16,016 nt of DNA, from positions 1 to 16,016 of the forward strand of contig JACDEN010000013.1 of the NCBI GenBank assembly GCA_013816415.1, read 5' to 3'. Positions within the stretch are counted from its first letter, which is position 1. Each line of letters opens with the position of its first letter. The position numbers and the translations under genes are program-made. This DNA comes from Planctomycetota bacterium (GTDB lineage: Bacteria > Planctomycetota > UBA11346). Shown here piece by piece: positions 5,300 to 12,819 of this stretch. The notes under the pieces are model-generated. The model was not told where the DNA came from. It worked only from the letters and a program-made list of their open reading frames with translations, and did not search any database.

Positions 5300-7402
5300 T
5301 CAGGCCTCGCCCTTGGCCTTCACGGCGGCACGAGGTTCCTGGAGCGAGCAGCCGAAATCGTGGTAGCCGCGCATCTGGACGCCGAGGACCGAGAAATCCG
5401 CCTCGGCCGTCTCGATGACCGGACTCTCCTGACCATTGAGGAAGACCACCTCGATGGCTGGCAGGTCTTTGGGATCGGCGAGCATGTACCATGCCTTCGA
5501 ACTGGCACCTGGGTATCCGGGATTCGACAGGTATCGGCTGACCTCGACGCGGAACTTTCCCTGATGCGGGTTCGAGACCGGATACTTGGCGTTTGCCGTG
5601 GTCTCGCGCAGCTCCATGGATTTGAAGATCTGCGAGCCGTACGCCGAGAGCGCCGGAGGGACCAGCAGGATCGCCGGCATGATGCCGAGCGGTTTCCCAT
5701 CCGGATCCACCTGTTCGAGAAAGCCGGTCTCGGCCTTGGTGACCCCGTCGATCGAGAGGGCCGTGTCGGCGCCGACCAGGTAGTTCTTGAACGGTGCGGT
5801 GAAAAACGCCGCGTGGTTCAAGAACACGGTCCAGAACACGTCATTGATCTTCAAGCCAGCACCACGGCCGAGTTTTCTCGGAACGGTTGTGAGGGCGCCA
5901 AGATCGTCATTGATCAGATCGCGACGATCAATGGAAAGCATCAGGCCGTAGGTGTCGGCCTTGTTGCTGTAGCTCATTTCCCCGAGCGTGCCGTGCTTGA
6001 TCTCACCGCCGGGGGCAACCTGCTCGTACTGGTCCTTGCCGATCAGGCGGTAGCGGGTGATGGCCTTGAAGTCCGAGACCGGACCAACCGCTGCGATCGA
6101 ACGCCAGGTGCTCTCGACCGATTGGAAACCATCGAGCAGGAACTTGTTGGCGACGTTGGAGAGGATGCCGCCGATATCGATGGATGAGAGTCCCGCCTGG
6201 ATGCCGGGACCGAAGGCAGCGCGCAGAACCGCGCGCGGGTCACTCTTGAAGGTGCGCATGCTCGCGCCATTCGCCCACGCGACTTCGAGCAGGAGTTCCT
6301 GCATGCCGATGCTGCTGCGGAACCGCTTTTGCGCCGCTTCGATCGCTGGCGCCTCGCAGACATCCTCGATGGCGGTGTGTCCACCGGACAGGAGACAGGC
6401 AGCTTCCAGGACACCCGTGGTCAGGGTCTGGTCACGGATGTGCACCGCCGGAGCGGTCGGCCGAGCTGCTCGCAAGACTTCCAGCTCCGTGCGCGTTGCG
6501 TCCCAGCCTTCGGAGATCGCCCGAGCCTCGATGACCGTGTGGGCCGAGCCGCATACCTGGCGGATCGCAGTAATGCGCGCCGTCTCGGCGAGCGCGAGCG
6601 CCCGGATGTCGGCCACCGTCGGGCCCGCCGGAGCCTGCGCCGCCCCGACGATCGGTACCGACGCCGCCTGGACCACCGGTTGAGCCGACGGTTCGGGAAC
6701 GGAAACCGGCGCCTGAGGCACGGCCGGGGGGACAGGAGCAGGCGTGGCTGCGGTGGCGGTTACGGTGTCGGCAGCGGGAACAGCGGGAGTGATCACCGAT
6801 GAATCTCCAGGAGGAGGGGGGATGAGATGGGTGGATGCGACGAGGGCCGACGTGTTTCCATCAGCTCCGAGATCGACGAAACTGATCTCTCCGAGGACGG
6901 AGCGGCGCACGATATTGACAGGACCAGCGACCTCGTGCCCATTGACCCGTACGGTCTGATCCTCGCGGATGAATTCGTGCTCCTCGACCGAGGCGCTGAT
7001 TGATGCTTGCCAGGGAAACCCATTTCGGGACGAGGTGACGACCTCGCGCGCCGCAGAGGTGTCGCGCGACACCACTCCGAAGGCGACGAGAATCCCGCCC
7101 TCGATTCGAATAGCGTCGGTATGGCCGACACCCTGCGCCGCGTCGTGACCGAGACGGATCGGTCGATTTTGGGTCGGAACCCGCAGGCCGGCGAGATCGA
7201 CAACCACTGGATGGCGCCATCCCTGCAGACGCATGGGCCCGCCGGTATAGGCGACCATGCGAAAGCGTGGAAGAACCGCCTTAACCTCGTCGGCAGCTGG
7301 AGTCGCAGGGGCCTGTGCCTCGATCCATTCGGGCGAGCAGGAAAAAGCGAGCAAATCGGGCCGCTGGTCGGAGGCAGCGGTAGCCATGATCGGGTCATTC
7401 AT
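5300..7402 (-). CDS. Prohead protease / major capsid protein fusion
   Basis: 700 residues. It begins with a prohead protease domain (about residues 45-190), continues through a Pro/Ala/Val-rich linker (195-260) and a helical segment that may act as a scaffold (ADIRALALAETARITAIR, 264-315), and ends in a major capsid domain (about 330-690). Likely catalytic residues of the protease are His86 (RLGHD), Ser134/136 (WQASIS) and the GEISFVDLGADGNTS strand at 171-185, the S78/HK97-type pattern. The capsid part has a long N-terminal arm with helices and ends in an 'E-V-x-F-L-N-G' strand (650-657), like Mu gpT/HK97-fold capsids. Fusions of these two functions are known. Start 7402 is chosen for GAGGAG 7 nt upstream; the earlier in-frame ATG (7462) lies within the portal gene. 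The product must process itself or be cut to give mature capsid. Confidence 0.85.
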   Translation of the reverse strand: MNDPIMATAASDQRPDLLAFSCSPEWIEAQAPATPAADEVKAVLPRFRMVAYTGGPMRLQGWRHPVVVDLAGLRVPTQNRPIRLGHDAAQGVGHTDAIRIEGGILVAFGVVSRDTSAAREVVTSSRNGFPWQASISASVEEHEFIREDQTVRVNGHEVAGPVNIVRRSVLGEISFVDLGADGNTSALVASTHLIPPPPGDSSVITPAVPAADTVTATAATPAPVPPAVPQAPVSVPEPSAQPVVQAASVPIVGAAQAPAGPTVADIRALALAETARITAIRQVCGSAHTVIEARAISEGWDATRTELEVLRAARPTAPAVHIRDQTLTTGVLEAACLLSGGHTAIEDVCEAPAIEAAQKRFRSSIGMQELLLEVAWANGASMRTFKSDPRAVLRAAFGPGIQAGLSSIDIGGILSNVANKFLLDGFQSVESTWRSIAAVGPVSDFKAITRYRLIGKDQYEQVAPGGEIKHGTLGEMSYSNKADTYGLMLSIDRRDLINDDLGALTTVPRKLGRGAGLKINDVFWTVFLNHAAFFTAPFKNYLVGADTALSIDGVTKAETGFLEQVDPDGKPLGIMPAILLVPPALSAYGSQIFKSMELRETTANAKYPVSNPHQGKFRVEVSRYLSNPGYPGASSKAWYMLADPKDLPAIEVVFLNGQESPVIETAEADFSVLGVQMRGYHDFGCSLQEPRAAVKAKGEA

Positions 7403-8870
7403 CGCCCGTCTCCTCATCGGGTGCGGAACCGGTTGGAATCGGCTGGAGCGAGGGTCCGCCATCTGCCGGCTTCAATTCAAGACCGAGTTGCCGCATCAAC
7501 GTGAGTTCGCGAGCGCGCTGATTCAGTTGGATCTCCCAATCCTGACCTTTGCGGGCGTATTCGTCTGCCAGGGTGGTGGTGTGGCTCGCAAGGCGGGTCG
7601 CCTGGGCGTTCGCTTCCTTGGCGGGATCGACGTGCTCATGTCCATCCCAGAACCATTGATGCGACCAGTCCGTGTCGACGGAACGTAGACGCTGTGGGAG
7701 GAATCCTTCGATGAGGATCGCCTCGCGAACCCAGGCCGCGAACACCCGGTCGATGATCTGACTCACCAGGCGGGCTTGGTCGACCCGGATGGATTTGTAA
7801 TAGGTTTGGTGATCGAGTCGGCCGGACGCGTAGTTGTAGCTGCTGCTGTTTCCTGCCGCGATATTGAACGGCATGTTCAGGCAGCGGGCGATCTCGTTGA
7901 GGATCTCGTGCTTGAACTCCGCGTAGGTCGTCGTGGGCTGCTCGGCACGCATCTGCTCCATCTTCCAGCCACCGGGCATGGTCAGGAGCGCGCGCTTCTC
8001 CAACTCGATGGTGTCCATTGGCTCGACCTGGTCGGCCTCGCCACCAGCCGGCGCGTCGGTGTAGACGATACCGGCATAGTCGGCGGCGGTCTCGGCCGCC
8101 GCGATCACCGCCAGGGTGTAGCGGCGCAGCTGCGCGAAGAGCGGAATGGCCGGCGTGATCTCGGGAATGCCGCGACGCTGCCCGGGGCGATCAGGTCGAA
8201 AGAGATGGATCATCGATGCGGCCGGTACGCGATCGGCCTCGAGGCGCAGCGTGGTGATCGGCGAGCCGGGATGATTTTTAAGGACGTGATACTCGAGCGG
8301 GTTACCGAAGTCATCGAAGACGATGCCGTCCACGGCGTTACTCGGCAGGATCGGACTGGTCGGGGTGGCCACCTGATCGGCCTCGATCACCTTCAGATCG
8401 AGTTGGACCGGAGTCGGGAGCACTGGATTGGACGTCAAGAGCGCAAACGACTCACCGTCTTCGGCCATCGCCATACGCATGCTGCGAAGCTTTTCCGCCA
8501 GCTCGACCGTGTGCGACCACTCGATGAACGATCGTTCGATGAAGCGCGCGTCCTCCCCACTGAACCCCATCAGCTGCAGACGCGGTCCGGTTCCAATGCA
8601 GTCGTTGGCCAGTGTTAAGACGATGCCCCGAGCGTACGAATTGTTGGCGACTTCGTATCGCGCTCGATTCCGAAGGGTCCGGCGGACGGTCGGCGACGCC
8701 GCAGCGTCCGCCGACAGTCCGTCCGCCATCGCCCAATGTTTGCGATTGTCGAGATTCGTCTGGGCCGCGTCGTAGCGGGCCCGGACAACGACCCGGTGAC
8801 CCCCAGGAGCGGCGGCACGTGTGCGGCCGATGGCGCGGACGCCCTCGATGAGCCGACTGACAATGCTCAC
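7395..8870 (-). CDS. Phage portal protein, lambda type
   Basis: 491 residues (MSIVSRLIEGVRAIGRT). The portal forms the dodecameric ring through which DNA enters the head. Recognisable family elements are RRTLRNRARYEVANNSYARGIVLTLANDCIGTGPRLQ (residues 63-99), the 'W-x-x-x-x-E-hydrophobic' helix, AEDGESFALLTSN, the conserved LDLKVIEADQV strand (153-163), NPLEYHVLKNHPG, VPAASMIHLFRPDRPGQRRGIPEITPAI (213-240) and FKHEILNEIARCLNMPFNIAAGNSSSYNYASGRLDHQTY (315-353). The 'R-G-I-P-x-hydrophobic-x-P' and 'S-Y-N/S-Y-A-S-x-R' motifs are hallmarks of the lambda gpB family. Start 8870 overlaps the preceding stop as ATGA. Full-length for the family. Confidence 0.95.
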   Translation of the reverse strand: MSIVSRLIEGVRAIGRTRAAAPGGHRVVVRARYDAAQTNLDNRKHWAMADGLSADAAASPTVRRTLRNRARYEVANNSYARGIVLTLANDCIGTGPRLQLMGFSGEDARFIERSFIEWSHTVELAEKLRSMRMAMAEDGESFALLTSNPVLPTPVQLDLKVIEADQVATPTSPILPSNAVDGIVFDDFGNPLEYHVLKNHPGSPITTLRLEADRVPAASMIHLFRPDRPGQRRGIPEITPAIPLFAQLRRYTLAVIAAAETAADYAGIVYTDAPAGGEADQVEPMDTIELEKRALLTMPGGWKMEQMRAEQPTTTYAEFKHEILNEIARCLNMPFNIAAGNSSSYNYASGRLDHQTYYKSIRVDQARLVSQIIDRVFAAWVREAILIEGFLPQRLRSVDTDWSHQWFWDGHEHVDPAKEANAQATRLASHTTTLADEYARKGQDWEIQLNQRARELTLMRQLGLELKPADGGPSLQPIPTGSAPDEETGDE

Positions 8871-9070
8871 GCCGCCCCCGGAGGGACGATTTTGCTGATG
8901 ACGATGCCCTTGCCCCTCGACCGCACCGCGCGCTTCGCCGCCAGGTAGCGATCGGCGGCGATCTGATCGGGCAGGCTGTGGCTTTCGACCGATCCGGCAT
9001 CGCCCTGGGCCCTCTTGGGGCTTTGGGCATTCTGCTCGATAGCCTGCTCAGTTGGGGTGGGGTCGGGCAC
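8867..9070 (-). CDS. Small protein in the gpW position (head-tail connector candidate)
   Basis: 67 residues with a GTG start at 9070, preceded by GAGGA 8 nt upstream in the 61-nt gap after the terminase. The protein begins (M)PDPTPTEQAIEQNAQSPKRAQ, a hydrophilic disordered stretch, then has LPDQIAADRYLAAKRAVRSRGKG and ends IVISKIVPPGAA. Lambda places gpW (68 residues), a head completion protein, between terminase and portal; size and position match, but I see no clear sequence similarity to gpW. The 'D-R-Y-L-A-x-K' and 'K-I-V-P-P-G' motifs recur in small phage proteins next to portal genes in my memory. Function is inferred from position only. Confidence 0.6.
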   Translation of the reverse strand: MPDPTPTEQAIEQNAQSPKRAQGDAGSVESHSLPDQIAADRYLAAKRAVRSRGKGIVISKIVPPGAA

Positions 9071-9131
9071 CGTGGAGTTCCTCTAATCATTACTCCCCAC
9101 CGACCCCGGAATTTTGTCGCGCGATTGTGAC

Positions 9132-11402
9132 CTACCGCCGTGCACCCCGCATCGCCGACAGCTTCAGGCGGGATTTCGGAACAGAGCTCGTCTTGGCGTC
9201 GGTGCTGGGCAGACCTACACCGAGCATCGATGCGGCGACCGCGCACCCGACGACTCCATCGAACCAGTGGTTGTCGAAGCCCTCGGGTCGCAGGCGCCAC
9301 TCATCGACCACGCGTCCACGGCCTTCGGTCCGCACCCGGTACTCCGCGGTGAGATGTTCGGCGATCAAGCGATGCCGCTCTGGATCGTGACCCGGAAGCG
9401 ATAAGCAGCCGGGATCACCCATCGGAACCGCGAGGCGAGTGTGGATGAACGACTTCCAGTGGTTGGTGTCGTAGAGCAGATGGCGAACGGTGTGTCTGCC
9501 GACCACCGCCGGAATGCGCCAGTGGAGTCCGGAGCGATCGCCGCGCTTGCGGCGATACTCGCTGAATGGAATCGATGCCGCGCCAACAAAGCGCCCATGG
9601 CTGGGCGTGATGAGGGCGGTGTGCGGCGACTGCCGGCAAAATTGGTACACCACGTCGGTGCTCTGACCCCAATTTGCATCGATGAGCAGGCGCTCGATGG
9701 TCAACTCAGCTCCATCGTCTCGGCACCAACGTCGACCCATCAATTGACTGGTGGCTGCTTCCAGGCCGGCGTAGATCTGACCTTCTAGACCGGCGCCCTT
9801 GGTGGCCGCCGCCATGGTGATGCGCAGATCCCGTAGGGTGTAATAGGCTCGCCGCTGATCCGGCCATGTCCCGTAGTCGAGGATGTACCCGGTGAATTCG
9901 TCGTTCCAGCCACAGACCACCCAGAACAGCGCCTTCTGTTGCACGTCGATGAAGGCAGTGAGGTGGCTCGCATCGAGTGGCACGACGCCACGATCGTGAC
10001 CGTTGACCTTGGCCATGATTTGGTCTGCGGTCAGCGCTTCGTTTTCCTCGGCTACCTCCGGCAGCGGCTGGTTCTGGTACTCGGCCCAGAATGCGACCTC
10101 GCCCTGGAGCTTGAGATTCATGGCGTGTTGGATCGCCGAGACTTCGTCGTGGTTGTATCTCGCCTCCCAGGCGACGCGGGCATCAGCGTCCATCTCGACG
10201 CGGTGGGTCACGTAGTACGCGGTGGCATCCGCTAGGCCTCGCCCAGCGCGCATGCCATCACCGCGCAACTTTGCGTATTCTTCCCAACGCTTCGTCGCCG
10301 TGGGAAAGCTGTAGACCATCTGGGTCCGCTCGCCGTTCCACTCCGGATGGAGGTCTCGGTCGAGGATGCGGTCAGCCATGTCGGCTGGACGGATCACCGT
10401 GCAGGGCATCATCCCCGCGATCTTCTTGCCCGGTCCGGCCAAGCCGAGAACCGCACCCGACAGAATCGCCTCGCGGTGTTGGCACTGGCTCGGCGAGCGT
10501 GCGCTCTCGTCGGTTTGAGGATCGTCGAGGACGACGAGCGATGGCCGCACGGCGCGGCCATCTGGGCGCTTGAACTTCATGCCACGGATGCGACCGGTGA
10601 TGCCGGCCACCTTGATGATCGCGCCACTGGCCTTCGATCCGGGGATGGTGGGAAGGATGATCTCCTTGGCGGTCCAACCAATGTGGGTGCGGCTCCCCCG
10701 GAAGAGCTGGCCGTTGGCGCGGTGGGAGATGCCCTCCAAGGCCTGGATGGGATAGACCGCCTCGGGAAAATCCGCCAGCAGAAGCTCGTTGATCTCCAGT
10801 TCGGTCTTCAGCGAATCGAGCATGTCCGAGGCATGTTGTTCATCGGAGCCGATGAGGCAGACGAACTCGCGGTGCCCGTAGAGGATCGCCCACAGACAGG
10901 CGCACTCGGCAATCGTGGTCTTTCCGCTGCCACGTGGCATGGCGAGGGCAAAGAGTCCGCCCTGCAGGACGGACTCCTCGACCTTGGCGATCACGCGCAG
11001 GTGATCTTCTGACCAGCCGAGATGAAAGACCTCGGGGAAGTAGGACTCGCAGAAGGCGCGGAAGCTGCGATCGGCAGTAGCTCGGCGTGGCGGGTTCTCG
11101 ACCGGCGGCAGGTCGCCGATATCGCGGCCCGACTCTGACTTCAGGCGGTCGCGCTCGGCGGTCGCTTCGCGGTGCGAGGCGTAGCCACCGTCGGGCCGGC
11201 GTGCAGTTATCTCCGCATGCACCTGGTCCATAAGCCACGCCAAATAGCGCAGCAAGTCGACGCTGCGACCGTCGCCGATGCGGAAGCCGGCGCGCGTGCG
11301 GTGGCGATGGAGTTGTCGCTCCGAGATGACCGCTCCGAGCGCTGAGCTGTTGAGCAGCCGCGCGAGATCGGCCGGCTTGAGGTGATGCGGATCAACCGGC
11401 AT
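9132..11402 (-). CDS. Terminase large subunit with N-terminal helix-turn-helix-like domain
   Basis: 756 residues. The terminase cuts and pumps phage DNA into the prohead. Walker A is PRGSGKTT (156-163), Walker B is SLVVLDDPQTDES (288-300), and the GpA-type RNase H nuclease has candidate metal-binding acidic residues at D486 (AFIDVQ), D575 (LLIDANWG) and D715 (HWFDGVVGCAVAAS). The N-terminal 60 residues (LKPADLARLLNSS, ISERQLHRHRTRAGF, DLLRYLAWLMDQVH) form a separate helical DNA-binding-like unit not usual in the ATPase core. Start 11402 is chosen over 11447 because GGAAGG lies 5 nt upstream and it overlaps the small terminase-like gene by only 11 nt. Ends in a basic tail (KSRLKLSAMRGARR). Confidence 0.92.
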   Translation of the reverse strand: MPVDPHHLKPADLARLLNSSALGAVISERQLHRHRTRAGFRIGDGRSVDLLRYLAWLMDQVHAEITARRPDGGYASHREATAERDRLKSESGRDIGDLPPVENPPRRATADRSFRAFCESYFPEVFHLGWSEDHLRVIAKVEESVLQGGLFALAMPRGSGKTTIAECACLWAILYGHREFVCLIGSDEQHASDMLDSLKTELEINELLLADFPEAVYPIQALEGISHRANGQLFRGSRTHIGWTAKEIILPTIPGSKASGAIIKVAGITGRIRGMKFKRPDGRAVRPSLVVLDDPQTDESARSPSQCQHREAILSGAVLGLAGPGKKIAGMMPCTVIRPADMADRILDRDLHPEWNGERTQMVYSFPTATKRWEEYAKLRGDGMRAGRGLADATAYYVTHRVEMDADARVAWEARYNHDEVSAIQHAMNLKLQGEVAFWAEYQNQPLPEVAEENEALTADQIMAKVNGHDRGVVPLDASHLTAFIDVQQKALFWVVCGWNDEFTGYILDYGTWPDQRRAYYTLRDLRITMAAATKGAGLEGQIYAGLEAATSQLMGRRWCRDDGAELTIERLLIDANWGQSTDVVYQFCRQSPHTALITPSHGRFVGAASIPFSEYRRKRGDRSGLHWRIPAVVGRHTVRHLLYDTNHWKSFIHTRLAVPMGDPGCLSLPGHDPERHRLIAEHLTAEYRVRTEGRGRVVDEWRLRPEGFDNHWFDGVVGCAVAASMLGVGLPSTDAKTSSVPKSRLKLSAMRGARR

Positions 11403-11631
11403 GGCCGCCTTCCCGATGCGCGAGATCGCGCACGAGCCAAGCGCCATAGGCGATGAGGTTGATGGTGCCGTCGGCGTTCTGCGGTGCGCCGGCCGCGAGA
11501 TCGGCGCGTACCGTGTCCACCGAGGCCTGCCGCGAACCGCTACGCTTCAGCAGCAGGACGACGGCCTCCAGCGACAGGACGGTGAGACGGGCTCCGCCGG
11601 CATCCGCAGGGATGGGCTTATCAAGTGACAT
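11392..11631 (-). CDS. Small terminase-like DNA-binding protein
   Basis: 79 residues (MSLDKPIPADAGGARLTVL). It is a small helical protein: LSLEAVVLLLKRSGSRQASVDTVRADLAAGAPQNADGTINLIAYGAWLVRDLAHREGG. The pattern of helix, 'R-S-G', helix with 'V-D-T-V-R-A-D-L-A-A-G-A-P', then 'D-G-T-I-N-L-I-A-Y-G-A-W-L-V-R' recalls small phage proteins found directly upstream of terminase genes. A role as the DNA-recognition (small terminase) subunit is inferred from that position. The layout (helical unit ending in 'L...Y-x-A-W-L') echoes the N-terminal domain of the neighbouring large subunit. A longer form from an upstream ATG (about 11722) is possible; the chosen start has only a weak AGG. Its stop overlaps the terminase start by 11 nt. 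Confidence 0.6.
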   Translation of the reverse strand: MSLDKPIPADAGGARLTVLSLEAVVLLLKRSGSRQASVDTVRADLAAGAPQNADGTINLIAYGAWLVRDLAHREGGHAG

Positions 11632-11752
11632 CTGCGCCGCCTGTGGCCGTGCCAGCCCGCTGATGATGCACCGACCCCACGGTGCCGGACTCAACTGGAT
11701 GTCGCCGATGTGCATGGGTAACACGAACATCAGTACCCCAACGGAGCCACCC
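11632..11752. other. Divergent intergenic region between terminase operon and plus-strand cassette
   Basis: 121 bp between oppositely oriented genes, so promoters for both directions are expected here. No convincing sigma-70 hexamer pair was found by eye; a weak TTGAGT/TGCATC pair on the minus strand is not reliable. GGAG before the plus-strand ATG (11753) is the only clear signal. Confidence 0.4.
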
Positions 11753-12292
11753 ATGCCCAAGCGCCCCGCCACCCGCCCTGATTCCATCCCTGTGATCCCC
11801 AGCGAGCGCGACGCGATCATCGCCACCATTGCCCAGGTCCACCTCGGGCTGGAGACCCTGGAGAGCCGGCGCATGGACAGCCTCGACTTCAAGGAACAGG
11901 CCTGCTGGGAAATTCGCGACGCCCTGCGTGCCGCGTTCGAAGCAGGCAGGCAATCCGCTCGCCGCCCCACGCGGAAGCCCATCGCGATCCTCGGTGACTT
12001 GATTATCACCAGCCCGACGCCGAAGGACGGGACCGTCGGCTGGACCACCGGCCGCATCGGAGCCTTTCGCTTCGACGCAAAAGTCTATGCCGAGCACGCG
12101 ACCGTTCCTTCCTACGAGATCGGCCGCAGCCGGATCTCGAAGCTGGAACTGCGCCGGCTGGATACCAATGCGGTGGCCTACGCCTGGGATCGCGGCCTCG
12201 ATGTCCGGGCAACCGACACGGCAGCGCAAGCTGCGGTCGACACCATCAGCGAACGTCTCGCCGATCACCTCTACGGGCCGGCGTCCCGCTGA
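11753..12292 (+). CDS. DUF6900/DUF7678-like two-domain protein (moron candidate)
   Basis: 179 residues on the plus strand, against the direction of the phage operon. The start ATG at 11753 has GGAG 6 nt upstream; the frame's longer upstream part has no such site. The first part (residues ~18-60) has IIATIAQVHLGLETLESRRMDSLDFKEQACWEIRDALRAAFEAG. The phrase 'L-G-hydrophobic-x-T-L-E-x-R-x-x-D-S-L-D-F' is the signature I associate with DUF6900. The second part has GRIGAFRFDAKVYAEHATVPSYEIGRSRISKLELRR, like DUF7678 proteins in which 'F-x-A-K-hydrophobic' is followed by 'G-R-I-S-K-L'. Both are small accessory proteins of unknown function in phages and plasmids. The joint occurrence on one chain may be a natural fusion. 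Family names are from memory. Confidence 0.65.
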   Translation: MPKRPATRPDSIPVIPSERDAIIATIAQVHLGLETLESRRMDSLDFKEQACWEIRDALRAAFEAGRQSARRPTRKPIAILGDLIITSPTPKDGTVGWTTGRIGAFRFDAKVYAEHATVPSYEIGRSRISKLELRRLDTNAVAYAWDRGLDVRATDTAAQAAVDTISERLADHLYGPASR

Positions 12293-12302
12293 CCCACCAC
12301 CC

Positions 12303-12329
12303 GCTCGGCCGGGACGTTCCTGGCCGAGC
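12303..12329 (+). repeat. Strong intercistronic hairpin
   Basis: GCTCGGCCGGGA pairs with TCCTGGCCGAGC (one G-T pair) around a 3-nt CGT loop, a 12-bp stem in the 63-bp gap between the two plus-strand genes. No T run follows, so it is more likely an mRNA stabiliser, attenuator or protein binding site than a simple intrinsic terminator. Confidence 0.7.
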
Positions 12330-12345
12330 ATAACCACCGCAACCC

Positions 12346-12350
12346 GGAGG
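12346..12350 (+). promoter_or_regulatory. Ribosome binding site of the HARE-HTH gene
   Basis: GGAGG 5 nt before the ATG at 12356, close to the ideal Shine-Dalgarno sequence and spacing. Confidence 0.7.
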
Positions 12351-12355
12351 ATCCC

Positions 12356-12745
12356 ATGTCCAGCACCCGCAACCCCAAGACCGCCAAAGCGAACAAGGCC
12401 CAGACGAGCGCCAAGTCGAAGAGCCGAAAATCCAAAACCCATGTGAAGCCCGAAGCGAAGTCGGGGCCCGTGGAAGGGGTCTATGCTGCTGCCAATTCTG
12501 AAGCGTCCTCGGTCAGCAAGCCGCTCTCCGGATTGGACGCCGCAGCGATTGTGCTGCGCGAGGCGAGCGGGCCGCTGAACGCGCAGGATCTCATTGGCCT
12601 CATGCTCGAACGCGGCCTGTGGAAGACCGAGGGCAAGACGCCGGCCGCGACGATCTACGCCGCCATGATCCGAGAGATTCGCTCGAAGGGTTCGGCCAGC
12701 CGATTCCGCAAGGCGGATCGTGGTCGCTTCGCCGCTGTCGGCTGA
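12356..12745 (+). CDS. HARE-HTH domain (winged helix) protein
   Basis: 129 residues. A basic, Lys/Ser-rich disordered N-terminus (to about residue 50: TAKANKAQTSAKSKSRKSK) is followed by a HARE-type winged helix, recognised by 'L-D-A-A-A-I-V-L-R-E-A-S-G-P-L-N-A-Q-D-L', 'M-L-E-R-G-L-W', 'T-E-G-K-T-P-A-A-T-I-Y-A-A-M-I-R-E-I' and 'S-R-F-R-K-A-D-R-G-R-F'. The family binds DNA and is found in RNA polymerase delta-like and chromatin-linked proteins; stand-alone copies with basic tails are common in planctomycete genomes as I recall. The ribosome binding site GGAGG is ideally placed. A regulatory or nucleoid role is inferred. It follows the DUF6900-like gene in the same direction across a hairpin gap. 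Confidence 0.8.
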   Translation: MSSTRNPKTAKANKAQTSAKSKSRKSKTHVKPEAKSGPVEGVYAAANSEASSVSKPLSGLDAAAIVLREASGPLNAQDLIGLMLERGLWKTEGKTPAATIYAAMIREIRSKGSASRFRKADRGRFAAVG

Positions 12746-12777
12746 ACGGGGAAACGGGTGCGTGGCTTGGCCGAAGG

Positions 12778-12791
12778 CCTCGATAACGAGG
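12778..12791. terminator. Weak convergent-end hairpin
   Basis: CCTCG-ATAA-CGAGG, a 5-bp stem with a tetraloop in the gap between the convergent ends of the HARE-HTH gene (+) and the methyltransferase gene (-). There is no T run; it may help end transcription from either side. Low confidence. Confidence 0.3.
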
Positions 12792-12819
12792 ACTGCGACG
12801 AGAAATAGAATCTGCAGCA

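Noticed and set aside
7403..7462. Upstream in-frame ATG (7462) for the capsid fusion gene
   Set aside because: It lies inside the portal gene with no clear ribosome binding site, whereas ATG 7402 has GAGGAG at the right spacing.
5240..8618. Plus-strand open frames of 208-315 codons opposite the capsid fusion and portal genes
   Set aside because: Antisense shadows of two confidently identified structural genes.
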